From contig NZ_JAKZKS010000004.1 of the NCBI RefSeq assembly GCF_022808615.1, forward strand, positions 62,001-126,000: a stretch of 64,000 nucleotides of DNA, written 5' to 3'. Under the pieces are notes generated by a model, which did not search any database, was not told the DNA's origin, and saw only the letters and a program-made list of their open reading frames with translations. The position numbers and the translations under genes were made by a program. This DNA comes from Bacillus sp. FJAT-47783. GTDB taxonomy: Bacteria; Bacillota; Bacilli; Bacillales; Aeribacillaceae. This document shows positions 7,311 to 15,927 of this stretch, one piece after another; position 1 is the first letter of the stretch; each line of letters starts with the position of its first letter.

Positions 7311-9419
7311 CTAGGTTAGTGTGACACGATTAACTTGTTCTTCTAAGATCCTCATATTTTCCAAAACACGTTTAGAAGTTTCACATAAAGCATCTATAGC
7401 TTTTGCTTTGTGATCAGATAATTGATGAACGATATCTTGAAAAAGGAGATCCATTTCTTCGAGTATAGATATTGCTGCTAAATTATACAGATGAACATTA
7501 TAATAACTTGTTTCGTTGAATAATGCGGTATGCACATACGGCTTAAATTCTTTCAACAATAAAGGATAATATGCAATTAGGTTACCTACTCCTTTTCGCA
7601 CACCTTCAATTGTAGCAGCTATTTCATCAATAGGTTCTAAAGCTCCATTGATCGCTTTCTTAATTTTGTCATCAAAATCAGTAAATAGGCTCATGAGTTG
7701 CCCTGGAAAGGTTCCCTTTAATAAGATATTGGTCGTTCCCTTAACGGTTAGCGATAAGGTCTCCAGTGTGTTTTCAATGGAAAACAGCATCATCTGAAGT
7801 CCCCCGAATAATGGAAGTATCAATTCATAGGTCTTAGCAGAAAACACTCCATAGCCAACCTCTAGCATAATCTCTTTTAATCGCATTTTCTCCATCATAT
7901 ATGGAGATTCATTTAATGCTGTCATATCCAGTTGCTGTATATATTCTGTACCATCTAATAAAAGAGTATTGTTTTCAATAGCTTGTGCTAACCCTTCATC
8001 TCGATTTTGGAAAGCTTCTGAAACTTCATACACCCGTTTCTGAAAGTCTGATAGTTGATGCAAGATTTTCGATTTATTAATTTTAATGATTTCATAATGA
8101 GCCAATAATTCTCCGACAACAGCGTCTATAAACTGATCTCTACCGCCTTTAAACAAATCTGGAATCAACGCCTTCATTATGTAATCAAATGAATAAGTTA
8201 CCTCATCAATTTTGTCTATTAACGAGTATAATAGATATCTTGCCTCTACAATAATGCTTTCAACACTTATATTTTTGTTGATTACGTGTTCGACGAGTTC
8301 TGCAGGAGGGGAATTCAAAATGATATTTAGCGATTGGCACTTGAGTTCTACTGTATTAAGTATAGATATAAGACCTTCGATTTTTAATTTTAATGTATTT
8401 CCAGCAAAAGCTGCTCCTTTTAGAAATGGGTCTCCAACAGCGTCTTCAAACAATTGTTGGAAAATGAATCGAAGTTTGTTTATTCGTTCATTTATTTTAT
8501 TTCCTTCATCTTCCACAATTTCAATAGAATTTCCTAAATAGTCATCAAAAAGATTTATTCGTTTAATAACACGTTCCCCTAATGCTTTGGAAAGGAGTAG
8601 CAAGTTTTCTTTATTGATTTCAATTCTTTCCGAACCTCTTTCATAAAGTGGCTCCCCAGTCCAAATGCTTGTAACGATATGTTCATCCGCATCTATATAG
8701 ATTTCCCCAAATCCTGGCTTCCCCTTTTTGCCAATTGTATAAAATTGGATTCCATCTTCATTTCGTAAATAACCTGTATGGTTTGTAACAAACTTTAAAA
8801 ACTCAGGGATTCCATTATTGATTTTATATTGTTTTCCCGGGATGCGATGTCCGAGCCCCAATGCTGTTTCCGTTAAAGTTAGGACATCATATTGACTGAA
8901 ATAGTTGGTGATATTTGAGTAGTTTTTCGATGTATCGACCATACCTGAAGGAAGAATTGCCGGGTTTAAGGTGACAGCCTTGACTTCAGGATTCTCAACC
9001 GCTACAGCATTAGTCAATCCTCCCCCAAGCGAATTTCCACAAATGGAAGAAACACCTCCTACAGCTTTATACTTCTCATTCATTTTATCGAAGTAATCTC
9101 GTGCAGCTTTCATTTGTTCGGGGGTCAACTTACTTAATAGCTGCACATCCGTGATAATATCCTGTATACCGTTTTCCGCTCCAGCATCTGTGCCGACAAA
9201 AATGATAGTGATTTCGTCAGTTTTAGTATTTACAACGGTTAGAGCATCTAGGCCTGTTGGATGATTATAAATTGTATCAATAACCTTATATTCTTTACCA
9301 TTGACTTGCATATTATCTTCAATTTGTGGATAGAAATACGCTTGATTACCTGCAAGTTCAACCAAATCTTGATCATTATTTATATCTTCTGTTTTCTGTA
9401 GTATTTCTGTCTTTTCCAT
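7311..9419 (-). CDS. Type VII-secreted lipase toxin candidate, TslA-like (N-terminal lipase, C-terminal LXG-like helical domain)
   Basis: 702 residues in two parts. Residues 1-240 form an alpha/beta-hydrolase with nucleophile elbow CGNSLGGG (Ser130) and plausible acid and base in QYDVL (Asp178) and LGHRIPG (His191) or NHTGY (His214). Residues about 260-702 are long amphipathic helices rich in coiled-coil-like heptads, without a signal peptide. This reversed order (enzyme first, LXG-like targeting domain last) is that described for S. aureus TslA, exported by the type VII system. The upstream DUF1672 lipoprotein gene, 15 bases away, corresponds to the TilA immunity protein. No secretion machinery lies in this window. 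The identification is by architecture and context, not alignment. Confidence 0.72.
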   Translation of the reverse strand: MEKTEILQKTEDINNDQDLVELAGNQAYFYPQIEDNMQVNGKEYKVIDTIYNHPTGLDALTVVNTKTDEITIIFVGTDAGAENGIQDIITDVQLLSKLTPEQMKAARDYFDKMNEKYKAVGGVSSICGNSLGGGLTNAVAVENPEVKAVTLNPAILPSGMVDTSKNYSNITNYFSQYDVLTLTETALGLGHRIPGKQYKINNGIPEFLKFVTNHTGYLRNEDGIQFYTIGKKGKPGFGEIYIDADEHIVTSIWTGEPLYERGSERIEINKENLLLLSKALGERVIKRINLFDDYLGNSIEIVEDEGNKINERINKLRFIFQQLFEDAVGDPFLKGAAFAGNTLKLKIEGLISILNTVELKCQSLNIILNSPPAELVEHVINKNISVESIIVEARYLLYSLIDKIDEVTYSFDYIMKALIPDLFKGGRDQFIDAVVGELLAHYEIIKINKSKILHQLSDFQKRVYEVSEAFQNRDEGLAQAIENNTLLLDGTEYIQQLDMTALNESPYMMEKMRLKEIMLEVGYGVFSAKTYELILPLFGGLQMMLFSIENTLETLSLTVKGTTNILLKGTFPGQLMSLFTDFDDKIKKAINGALEPIDEIAATIEGVRKGVGNLIAYYPLLLKEFKPYVHTALFNETSYYNVHLYNLAAISILEEMDLLFQDIVHQLSDHKAKAIDALCETSKRVLENMRILEEQVNRVTLT

Positions 9420-9434
9420 AGACTTTCACTCCTA

Positions 9435-10370
9435 CTACTCTTTAACAATGTAATTGGGATATGTTTTTTTTAATGAATTATCTTTAACACCATTATTAGT
9501 TAGCTTATCTATATTATTATCATTAATAATTACACTATATGAACCTTTTGGAATTCCATCCATTTTTTTGATATCTTCACATATTTGTTTAAATAGCTCT
9601 TCGCTTGGAGCAGCATTTCTTTCTTTCATAAATAACTGAATCGTTATATTAAAATTTTTAGGTAAGAATTGGTTTTGGTCGAAAACCTTTAATAACTCTT
9701 CCATGCTTGTGTTTGAGTTTTTAAGGTACATATCAAAAACTGGAACAATTGCTTTATCATGAATCGATGTAGTTATGTAATAATAAGGGGTCATATAGCC
9801 TGTTCCGCCAACGTTCTCTAGAGACTTAACTGTTCTTCCAATTACATCACCTTTATTTGATAAGTCATTTAAATATTGATTTAATTTTTCAAACTCATCT
9901 TCAAAAATCATGGCATATAAACCACCTTTAATTGCATCCTCAACCTGTCCTTCTTGAGAAAACACTTTATTCAAATATACTTTTTCTTCATGAACATCTA
10001 TCGGTACAACAGCAAACGTATAAAAATGCGGTTCACCGATTGATTCTACGAATACAGTAGCTCCATCAGCAGCACCTACGATATTATGTACTTTTACTTC
10101 CGTTTTATAGTTATCTAGAAAAAATTTCTTAACTGCCTTATCAATTTCATTACGATTGGCTTCAGCGATTTTATCAGTCTTCTCTCCACCTTGAAGTGTG
10201 TATTCTTCCCCTGTGTAGTCCTGTACACTAATATAGTTGGATTCTTCGGTATGTTTCTCTTCTAGTGTTTCATCTTTTTGATTTTCTTTTGAGCTGTTCA
10301 TATTTACACATCCTCCCAACAGTACTGACATTCCGATGCTTAATAGAATCATTTTTTTCTTGTGTTTCAT
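9435..10370 (-). CDS. DUF1672 family lipoprotein, probable TilA-type immunity protein
   Basis: 311-residue lipoprotein: MKHKKKMILLSIGMSVLLGG then Cys21 in LLGGC. A charged linker rich in Glu and Lys follows, then a mixed alpha/beta domain with YISVQDYTGEEY and VGAADGATVFVES, features I associate with DUF1672. In S. aureus, DUF1672 lipoproteins (TilA) neutralise the secreted lipase TslA outside the cell. Placed immediately before the lipase gene on the same strand, so toxin and protection would be made together. Confidence in the family is moderate to good; the immunity role is inferred. Confidence 0.75.
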   Translation of the reverse strand: MKHKKKMILLSIGMSVLLGGCVNMNSSKENQKDETLEEKHTEESNYISVQDYTGEEYTLQGGEKTDKIAEANRNEIDKAVKKFFLDNYKTEVKVHNIVGAADGATVFVESIGEPHFYTFAVVPIDVHEEKVYLNKVFSQEGQVEDAIKGGLYAMIFEDEFEKLNQYLNDLSNKGDVIGRTVKSLENVGGTGYMTPYYYITTSIHDKAIVPVFDMYLKNSNTSMEELLKVFDQNQFLPKNFNITIQLFMKERNAAPSEELFKQICEDIKKMDGIPKGSYSVIINDNNIDKLTNNGVKDNSLKKTYPNYIVKE

Positions 10371-10376
10371 ATAATT

Positions 10377-10628
10377 TCATTCCTCCCTCAATAATATAGG
10401 TTCAGGAGAGCAAGGCTTAAAAAAAGTAAATAACAAGGAAATATTTCTACTTATATCCATGTCATTATTATTAAATAAAGAATCTTTGTGAACATTTTCA
10501 TTAATATAAGTATACGCAATAGAGAAAATGAGGAAATAGTCCAAGATTCCATTGATGTGTTTATCATTGGTTTCTAGAGAAAAATAACCATCCTCTAACT
10601 TCTTAAAAAACTCAACCTTACTTATCAC
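10377..10628 (-). CDS. Hypothetical protein, possibly an N-terminally truncated partner gene
   Basis: 83 residues starting at GTG 10628 with no convincing ribosome-binding site. Ends 6 bases before the DUF1672 gene on the same strand, so it looks like the first gene of the lipase operon. A family B repeat element lies 38 bases upstream and may have replaced the original start. Sequence is helical with aromatic residues (GILDYFLIFSIAYTYINENV). I do not recognise it. TslA systems also encode small accessory helical proteins, but resemblance was not established. Confidence 0.4.
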   Translation of the reverse strand: MISKVEFFKKLEDGYFSLETNDKHINGILDYFLIFSIAYTYINENVHKDSLFNNNDMDISRNISLLFTFFKPCSPEPILLREE

Positions 10629-10666
10629 AATGTTCTGCGATAAAACTTTTTTCTTTCTTTAAATAA

Positions 10667-10800
10667 GGGGCTGTCTAAAAAAGTCCATATTAGGATTAAA
10701 ACACTCCAATATTAAGACCTAAAGAATGCTGTAAAATCAACATTCTTTAGGTCTACCTTTTTAGATTTCGGAGTGTAAATACTACTTTTCGAACAATCTC
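10667..10800. mobile_element. Family B MITE-like element, copy 1
   Basis: About 134 bp. Starts GGGGCTGTCTAAAAA and ends in a degenerate form of its complement, with a central palindrome GACCTAAAGAATG / CATTCTTTAGGTC. It lies directly against the dfrA stop codon at 10801. Copies 2 and 3 are at 51603-51735 and 58822-58954. No coding capacity; the TIR resembles insertion-sequence ends, so it is probably mobilised in trans. Confidence 0.7.
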
Positions 10801-11289
10801 TTATTTCCGTTCATATACAAGAAAGCGATGCGGATAAATATTTTTTTCATCCATCGTTCCTTCTTTTTCAGAAAGGAGATTCCATTCACTTTTATTAAAA
10901 TGAGGAAAATATGTATCCCCGTCAAATGTTTCATCTATTTCAGTAATATATAAGCGATCTGCTTTGTCAAATAAGCGATTGAAAATAACGGCACCACCGA
11001 TCACGAACAGTTCTTCGTCACGATGCTCTTTTGCAAAGTGTAAAAAATTTTCGATCGAATGAAAAACTTTGCACCCTTCTGCTTCATATTCTGGATTTGT
11101 CGAGAGGACGATATTTTCCCTGCCAGGTAAAGGACGACCAATGGACTCGTATGTTTTTCTACCCATCACAATTTTATGTCCCATTGTCACTTCCTTAAAA
11201 TATTTTAAATCAGCCGGCAAGTGCCATGGTAAGTCATTGTCTTTTCCGATTAAACGGTTTCGATCCATCGCTACTAAAAATGAAAGCAT
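10801..11289 (-). CDS. dfrA: Dihydrofolate reductase
   Basis: NADPH-dependent reduction of dihydrofolate to tetrahydrofolate, needed after thymidylate synthase consumes the cofactor. Family motifs: MLSFLVAMDRNRLIGKDNDLPWHLPADL with the active-site Asp of the LPWHLPADL block, the NADPH motif MGRKTYESIGRPLPGRENIV, FVIGGAVIF, and TYFPHF near the end. 162 residues, normal length. Starts 18 bases after thyA on the same strand behind GGAGG, so the two form an operon in the usual Bacillus order. Confidence 0.97.
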   Translation of the reverse strand: MLSFLVAMDRNRLIGKDNDLPWHLPADLKYFKEVTMGHKIVMGRKTYESIGRPLPGRENIVLSTNPEYEAEGCKVFHSIENFLHFAKEHRDEELFVIGGAVIFNRLFDKADRLYITEIDETFDGDTYFPHFNKSEWNLLSEKEGTMDEKNIYPHRFLVYERK

Positions 11290-11307
11290 TCCTTTATCCT
11301 CCCTTTC

Positions 11308-12264
11308 TTAAACCGCAACAGGTGCTTTAATCGTTGGGTGCGGATCATAACCTTCGATTTTAATGTGTTCCATTTCAAAATCAAAGACAGATTTCACATC
11401 CGAATTTAACTTTATTGTCGGGAATGGTTTCGGTTCCCTTTCAAGCTGTGTATGAACTTGTTCTAGATGATTGACATAAATATGTGCATCCCCTAATGTG
11501 TGGACAAATTCGCCTACTTCTAACCCACATTCATGAGCAATTAAATGGGTAAGAAGAGCATAGCTTGCGATATTAAATGGAATTCCTAAAAAGATGTCAC
11601 CGCTGCGCTGATAAAGCTGACAGCTTAATTTGCCATCGAGAACATAAAATTGAAACATCGTATGACATGGCGGTAGTGCCATCGATGGAACAAATTCTGG
11701 AGACCACGATGAAACAATCAATCTTCGAGAATTAGGATTAACTTTTATTTGTTCAATGACATCCTTTAATTGATCGATTGTCTCCCCTTGTGTCGTTTCC
11801 CAAGCTCTCCACTGTTTACCGTACACCGGCCCAAGCTCTCCATATTGTTGCGCAAATTCATCATCTAATAAAATCCGCTCTTTAAACTTGTCCATTTCTT
11901 CTTCGTACACTTTGTTAAATTCTGCATCTTGCTGACTTCTTATCCCGAAATTTTCCATATCAGGGCCTTCATATTCATCACTTTCGACCCAGTTTTTAAA
12001 CGCCCATTCATTCCAAATGTTGTTATTATGCTCTAGCAAATACCGAATATTTGTATCACCTTTAATAAACCATAATAATTCACTAGCAATGAGGCGAAAA
12101 GGTATTCGCTTTGTCGTTAGTAATGGAAACCCTTTACTTAAATCAAACCTCATTTGATAACCAAATGCCGAGATCGTTCCTGTACCCGTTCGGTCACTTT
12201 TCTTTACACCGTTTTCTAAAACGTGTTTACATAAATCTAAATAAGCATATTCTGGATGTTTCAA
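11308..12264 (-). CDS. thyA: Thymidylate synthase (ThyA type)
   Basis: Methylates dUMP to dTMP with methylene-tetrahydrofolate. The catalytic cysteine is in [13 protein letters not shown]; the dUMP-binding segments [19 protein letters not shown] and GDAHIYVNH are intact. The 318 residues and the extra segment of about 50 residues near positions 85-140 mark the long Lactobacillus-casei-like form rather than the 264-residue form. Starts at TTG 12264, with GGGAGTGG nine bases upstream. Operon partner dfrA follows. Confidence 0.96.
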   Translation of the reverse strand: MKHPEYAYLDLCKHVLENGVKKSDRTGTGTISAFGYQMRFDLSKGFPLLTTKRIPFRLIASELLWFIKGDTNIRYLLEHNNNIWNEWAFKNWVESDEYEGPDMENFGIRSQQDAEFNKVYEEEMDKFKERILLDDEFAQQYGELGPVYGKQWRAWETTQGETIDQLKDVIEQIKVNPNSRRLIVSSWSPEFVPSMALPPCHTMFQFYVLDGKLSCQLYQRSGDIFLGIPFNIASYALLTHLIAHECGLEVGEFVHTLGDAHIYVNHLEQVHTQLEREPKPFPTIKLNSDVKSVFDFEMEHIKIEGYDPHPTIKAPVAV

Positions 12265-12489
12265 TCGTAACCACTCCCATTCGAAAACCTACTTTAAAAT
12301 TAGAAAGCAATAAATTGCTAACGTAATTTTTATAAACAAAAAGAGATGTTCAAAACACCCCTTAACTATTCTACCACTAATTTAAAATTGGACGAAAAAT
12401 ATTTTTCATTGTTACCTTTCTTTCGTTGACAGTATTTTTATGAGATCTTTTTCTCCCCCCATTTTTGTCACACCTTTGGGAAATGCGGA

Positions 12490-12547
12490 TAGTTGAAGTC
12501 GGCTATTTCGCCGATTTCAACAACTCTAACCTCTGAACAAAGTCGCG
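12490..12547. terminator. Two adjacent hairpins downstream of the ATLF/PPEP-like gene
   Basis: GTTGAAGTCGGC ... GCCGATTTCAAC (12492-12521) and AACAAAGTCGC ... GCGATTTTGTT (12537-12561), the second overlapping the 3' end of the minus-strand gene. No clear T run, so they may act as terminators or as 3'-end stabilisers. The rest of 12265-12489 carries no gene I can support. Confidence 0.4.
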
Positions 12548-13252
12548 TTAGCGATTTTGTTCTTTAAGCATGTTTTCAAAAAACTCATAGGTTAGCGGAG
12601 CATTGTTTCTTAATCGCGCTTTCGTCTCTTCATTCAAATAATAAAGGGCAAAACATTCAGCGAAGTATTCCTCTGGAAAACGATGAAAATACGTTTCATT
12701 TGGAAACAAAGACTTAGCTTCAACTTTCCACACTGATTTAAAAACCGGATCATAACGAACAGACTGAAACACGTATTTATCAAGTGAATGGGCAAATTCA
12801 TGTAGCTCTAACGCAACCGAGCCATGACCGCTGCCGAATTCACTATGACCTATTTTAGCAAAAACGATTTCACCACCGCCAATACCTGGAACGAAATCCC
12901 ACCTCGGGTCAGCTTTTGAATATCCTCGTGGAAGTTTCCCTCTTAAAAGAAGCAATTCTGATTGTTCTGTCAATTTACCAGTGAAAAGTTTGATTTTTAA
13001 ATTTTTTTGGGTGGCACGCTCTAAAACAGAAGGATGAATATGACTAATATGTTCAATCATTTTTAACGCTTCATCTTCATTAAAATCTCCATACGGTAAA
13101 TAGACTAATTGGTTAATAGGAGCGGTCAAAAATGGAGAATGTTTAGTAAAGTGATATTCGTTAAGTGCTAATCCGACAGGAGATGTATTTACGTTCACGA
13201 AAATGAGGAAAAGTGCTCCTAGATTCATAAAAAATAATCCAAGCTTTTTCAT
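12548..13252 (-). CDS. Secreted zincin protease-like protein, anthrax lethal factor C-terminal / Pro-Pro endopeptidase type
   Basis: 234 residues. N-terminal signal peptide (MKKLGLFFMNLGALFLIFVN). The zinc motif HEFAH gives His151, Glu152 and His155. A downstream acidic ligand candidate lies in RFPEEYFAEC (Glu195 or Glu199), the order used by the M34/ATLF peptidases. The start at 13252 has GGGGTGA upstream; the frame stays open further 5' but that part lacks a ribosome site. Single gene with repeats on either side. Likely exported or kept at the cell surface; the substrate is not known. Similar proteins in Bacillus are often called toxin only because of the lethal-factor domain; a housekeeping surface protease is equally possible. 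Confidence 0.75.
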   Translation of the reverse strand: MKKLGLFFMNLGALFLIFVNVNTSPVGLALNEYHFTKHSPFLTAPINQLVYLPYGDFNEDEALKMIEHISHIHPSVLERATQKNLKIKLFTGKLTEQSELLLLRGKLPRGYSKADPRWDFVPGIGGGEIVFAKIGHSEFGSGHGSVALELHEFAHSLDKYVFQSVRYDPVFKSVWKVEAKSLFPNETYFHRFPEEYFAECFALYYLNEETKARLRNNAPLTYEFFENMLKEQNR

Positions 13253-13317
13253 GATGTCACCCCAATGATGTCCCGTTTCTTCTATTTTATCATACTCTTT
13301 ATCTATTAAAATCATCA

Positions 13318-13445
13318 TTTTATCCCACTCGTAACGGGCAGTAAGACCGCCACGCTCTGTGGGTCACAAGGGACTTTAGGTCATCCCGTAGGACTAACAT
13401 TCAGGGGGGATGAAAAAACTACTGAATGAAGTTTCACTTTATATT
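13318..13445. repeat. Family A intergenic repeat, long copy
   Basis: About 128 bp with the blocks TCCCACTCGTAACGGGCAG, CTGTGGGTCACAAGGGAC, GGTCATCCCGTAGGACTAAC and ACTGAATGAAGTTTCACTTT. The same blocks appear inverted at 17070-17200 and 20522-20735 and shortened at 3444-3490. The end block is self-complementary to the ATTCAG...CTGAAT stem. From 13446 to 13565 a further stretch resembles part of family C (GGAGCTTGACAGCGAAG). Confidence 0.7.
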
Positions 13446-13565
13446 GCCTTTCATCCCTCAGTGGCTAAACGAAAGTGAATCAAGGCACCTGGAGCTTGAC
13501 AGCGAAGTCGCTAAAAACATATAAATTCTAAATTCCCCAAAAAAAGAAGTACGCTTTTCGCGTAC

Positions 13566-14090
13566 TTAAGAGGTTGCTAATTCAGGTAATTGATCCATTT
13601 GATCACGGTGATGGTGGGCAATTCGGCTTGCAGCAGCTGCAGCGATGGCCGCAACAATATCATCTAAAAACGTGTTCACTTGTCCATTTGACTTTGAATC
13701 TAATTGCTTAATAATGCCAAATTTCTCTTTATCTAAATAACCAAAGTTTGTAAAACCAATCGATCCATATACGTTAATGATCGACAATGGAACAATTTCA
13801 TCAATACCATATAATGGCTCATCTGTTTCAACTAGGTGTTGCAACGGCTCTGGAAGCAACTTTTGTTCAGCTAATTGGTCAATCGCAATGCCTGTTAAAA
13901 TCGCATGGACGATTTCACGTTTACTTAACACACTTTCGATATGATAAATACATTCTTCTATTGTTAAATCATGTATGTATTTTTTTTGTAGCTGAAGCAC
14001 AATTTCGGCGATGTCTGTAATCGTCACTCCTCTTTCTTCTAACATTTGCTTTGAAACTTCTACCATGTGTTGCAAGCTATATTTTTTCAT
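13566..14090 (-). CDS. ypjQ: Phosphatidylglycerophosphatase A-related protein YpjQ
   Basis: 174 residues related to PgpA. The family block with GSIGFTNFGYLDK, FLDDIVAAIAAAAASRIAHH fits the C-terminal active-site region with Asp-Asp. PgpA enzymes remove phosphate from phosphatidylglycerophosphate; the Bacillus YpjQ form lacks the typical multi-span membrane layout, so the activity is not assured. ATG 14090 lies 6 bases after GGAGTG and gives the same length as B. subtilis YpjQ; an in-frame GTG at 14099 overlaps that site. Follows ypjP by 17 bases on the same strand. Confidence 0.85.
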   Translation of the reverse strand: MKKYSLQHMVEVSKQMLEERGVTITDIAEIVLQLQKKYIHDLTIEECIYHIESVLSKREIVHAILTGIAIDQLAEQKLLPEPLQHLVETDEPLYGIDEIVPLSIINVYGSIGFTNFGYLDKEKFGIIKQLDSKSNGQVNTFLDDIVAAIAAAAASRIAHHHRDQMDQLPELATS

Positions 14091-14107
14091 CTTGTTCACT
14101 CCATTTC

Positions 14108-14683
14108 TTAATGCGTCATCCAGTTCGGAGGGGTGTTATGATTCCAAAAAATTGTACCAAGCTCATAATGTGCTTCAAATTGGTCGTGATACGTATGGTA
14201 ATGAAAATTAAACCAATATCCTTCTTGAGGGGGATGATCAATGCGGACATGGAATCTTAATAAGTCTTGTCCACTTTTTTCATCATAAATGTGAAAAATC
14301 TTTTCACTTTTCCCTCCAGTTGGTTTTTCGGAAATGACAACTTTTTCGAATTGTTCCTGTTCTTTTTCTAAAAAAGCAGTTAACACTTCTTCCATTTTCG
14401 GAAGAATAATTGTTGAAAATTCATCTTCAATGACTGGCCCGATTCTCCCACCAAACTTCGCAAACGACTGTTCCTTCGCTTTATAAACCATTTCTTGGAT
14501 GGCATCAGCTGCCCTCTGGTCTTCAAAAGATTCTGAAACAAGTGGTTTGTCACTACTTATAGAAGCCGATTGTGGTTCGACTGATTGATTTTCATCAGCC
14601 GTTAATGCGGCGGGAGGTGTAACGAGACCGAACGTTGCAATTGTAAATAATACAACGAGCGATTTCCTTACCCACTTTTTCAT
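14108..14683 (-). CDS. ypjP: YpjP family exported protein
   Basis: 191 residues with a cleavable signal peptide (KSLVVLFTIATFGLVTPPAALTA). The rest contains RIGPVIEDEFSTIILPKME and a conserved aromatic/His-rich end (GYWFNFHYHTYHDQFEAHYELG), as in YpjP of B. subtilis. No catalytic motif is recognised. Ribosome site AGAGAGG. First gene of a ypjP-ypjQ pair. Confidence 0.82.
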   Translation of the reverse strand: MKKWVRKSLVVLFTIATFGLVTPPAALTADENQSVEPQSASISSDKPLVSESFEDQRAADAIQEMVYKAKEQSFAKFGGRIGPVIEDEFSTIILPKMEEVLTAFLEKEQEQFEKVVISEKPTGGKSEKIFHIYDEKSGQDLLRFHVRIDHPPQEGYWFNFHYHTYHDQFEAHYELGTIFWNHNTPPNWMTH

Positions 14684-14846
14684 AGCTTTATCCTCTCTCT
14701 TTCTATTTGCTTACTATTCTATCATACAAATATGAAGGATATATGAATATTTGCTTAAAAATGGATACTTTTCTTTACAACTATTTAAAAATAGAATGAA
14801 AAAGGGTAAAATAAGGGAGGCTACTATACATAAAGGGGGTTACAAA

Positions 14847-14921
14847 ATGTTCGAAACATTATTTGTTGTAGCAAGTTTTGTGACACTAGCCTATTTAATT
14901 GTCATGGAAGTTACTGATTAA
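14847..14921 (+). CDS. 24-residue membrane micro-protein
   Basis: Reads MFETLFVVASFVTLAYLIV then MEVTD: one hydrophobic helix with an acidic end. AAAGGGGG lies 7 bases before the ATG. A strong terminator begins 2 bases after the stop codon, so this is a self-contained transcription unit even though it is too short for normal gene callers. Divergent from ypjP. Function unknown. Confidence 0.55.
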   Translation: MFETLFVVASFVTLAYLIVMEVTD

Positions 14922-14923
14922 GA

Positions 14924-14953
14924 AAAAACTCATGGAAACCCATGAGTTTTTTC
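14924..14953. terminator. Bidirectional terminator
   Basis: AAAAAACTCATGG / CCCATGAGTTTTTT with a 3-base loop, between the 24-aa gene and the converging 43-aa gene. Confidence 0.88.
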
Positions 14954-14959
14954 ATTTGA

Positions 14960-15091
14960 TTATACTTTCTTCTGTTTTTTACGTGACGAATCCCGACTTG
15001 CTCCCATTTCTCGATTCGTTGTCCCTTGACCTTCCACTTGAGAGGACGATAAGCCGATTGTGGATGGATCTTTTTTACGCTTAGCCACCAT
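14960..15091 (-). CDS. Small basic protein, YpzI-like
   Basis: 43 residues, MVAKRKKDPSTIGLSSSQVE then GQGTTNREMGASRDSSRKKQ and a KKV end. GGAGGTGGTGA directly precedes the ATG (15091); a GTG three bases on is an alternative. Basic, Ser/Gly/Gln-rich composition resembles small spore or nucleic-acid-binding proteins. Its place between ypjP and ypiP matches a small gene (ypzI) in B. subtilis. That name is uncertain and is not given as symbol. Confidence 0.65.
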   Translation of the reverse strand: MVAKRKKDPSTIGLSSSQVEGQGTTNREMGASRDSSRKKQKKV

Positions 15092-15130
15092 TCACCACCT
15101 CCACACTTAGCTTTCCACATAGTGTCAATC

Positions 15131-15910
15131 TTACTCACCTAATTCAATGACACCGAAATGAAATGTAGCTGTTTTTCGATGAATTTGTTTAAAATGGAGG
15201 GTTGAAAATCTTTCGCTTCGGAAATGATCTTTTAACACAACTCGGCTCCGTGCCACACGTTTCGCTTCTTCGATTACTTCTGTTGACAATCGACCGTATG
15301 AAGCGATATCGCGCAATGGATCAATTCCATTAGCTGCTTCGATTGTTTCTTCAAACATCGGATCAAAGTATACGACGTCAAAAGATTTACTTGGCATCGA
15401 CTGTAAATAAGCATAATGGTCGCCTTGAATGATTGATATTTTCCGCATCGCTTCATTGACTTCATCCACCTGTGTTTCCCATCTTTGTAGGCCTTTTTGT
15501 ACGAGATACGAAATAATAGAACTTTTCTCAATCCCAATAACCTTTCCATTTCTTCCAACGACAAAGCTCGCTGTAATACTATCTGATGCTAACCCGACCG
15601 TACAATCTAATAGCGACATTCCAGCACTTAGTGCAGCCGCTTCTATAAAGGGATCTTTCTCACCTTTCATCAGTCTTTTTACCCGAAACATTGCTGAATT
15701 AGGATGAAAGAAAAACGGTTGAGAAGCATGGATCGGGTAATATTCAAGGCGGTCTTTTCCTACTACTAACACATCTTTCTTCCATTCGTGTTGAATAGCA
15801 TTAATGGAACGTTTATGGCGAGGAATAAATGTTGCTTTTAAATCATGGGCAATTTGCTCTGCAAACATGACCATTTGGTCGTTTGTTCTTCCAGCTGTCG
15901 TGACGATCAT
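15131..15910 (-). CDS. ypiP: Class I SAM-dependent methyltransferase YpiP
   Basis: 259 residues. The SAM fold carries LLDCTVGLASDSITASFVVG (motif I variant) and a FDVVYFDPMFEE motif, a DPPF-like catalytic loop as in RsmJ-type rRNA guanine-N2 methyltransferases (DUF548). The substrate is inferred to be rRNA or another nucleic acid. Same strand as the small basic gene at 14960 (39 bases apart). Confidence 0.8.
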   Translation of the reverse strand: MIVTTAGRTNDQMVMFAEQIAHDLKATFIPRHKRSINAIQHEWKKDVLVVGKDRLEYYPIHASQPFFFHPNSAMFRVKRLMKGEKDPFIEAAALSAGMSLLDCTVGLASDSITASFVVGRNGKVIGIEKSSIISYLVQKGLQRWETQVDEVNEAMRKISIIQGDHYAYLQSMPSKSFDVVYFDPMFEETIEAANGIDPLRDIASYGRLSTEVIEEAKRVARSRVVLKDHFRSERFSTLHFKQIHRKTATFHFGVIELGE

Positions 15911-15927
15911 CCTTAAACTCCTTCAAC

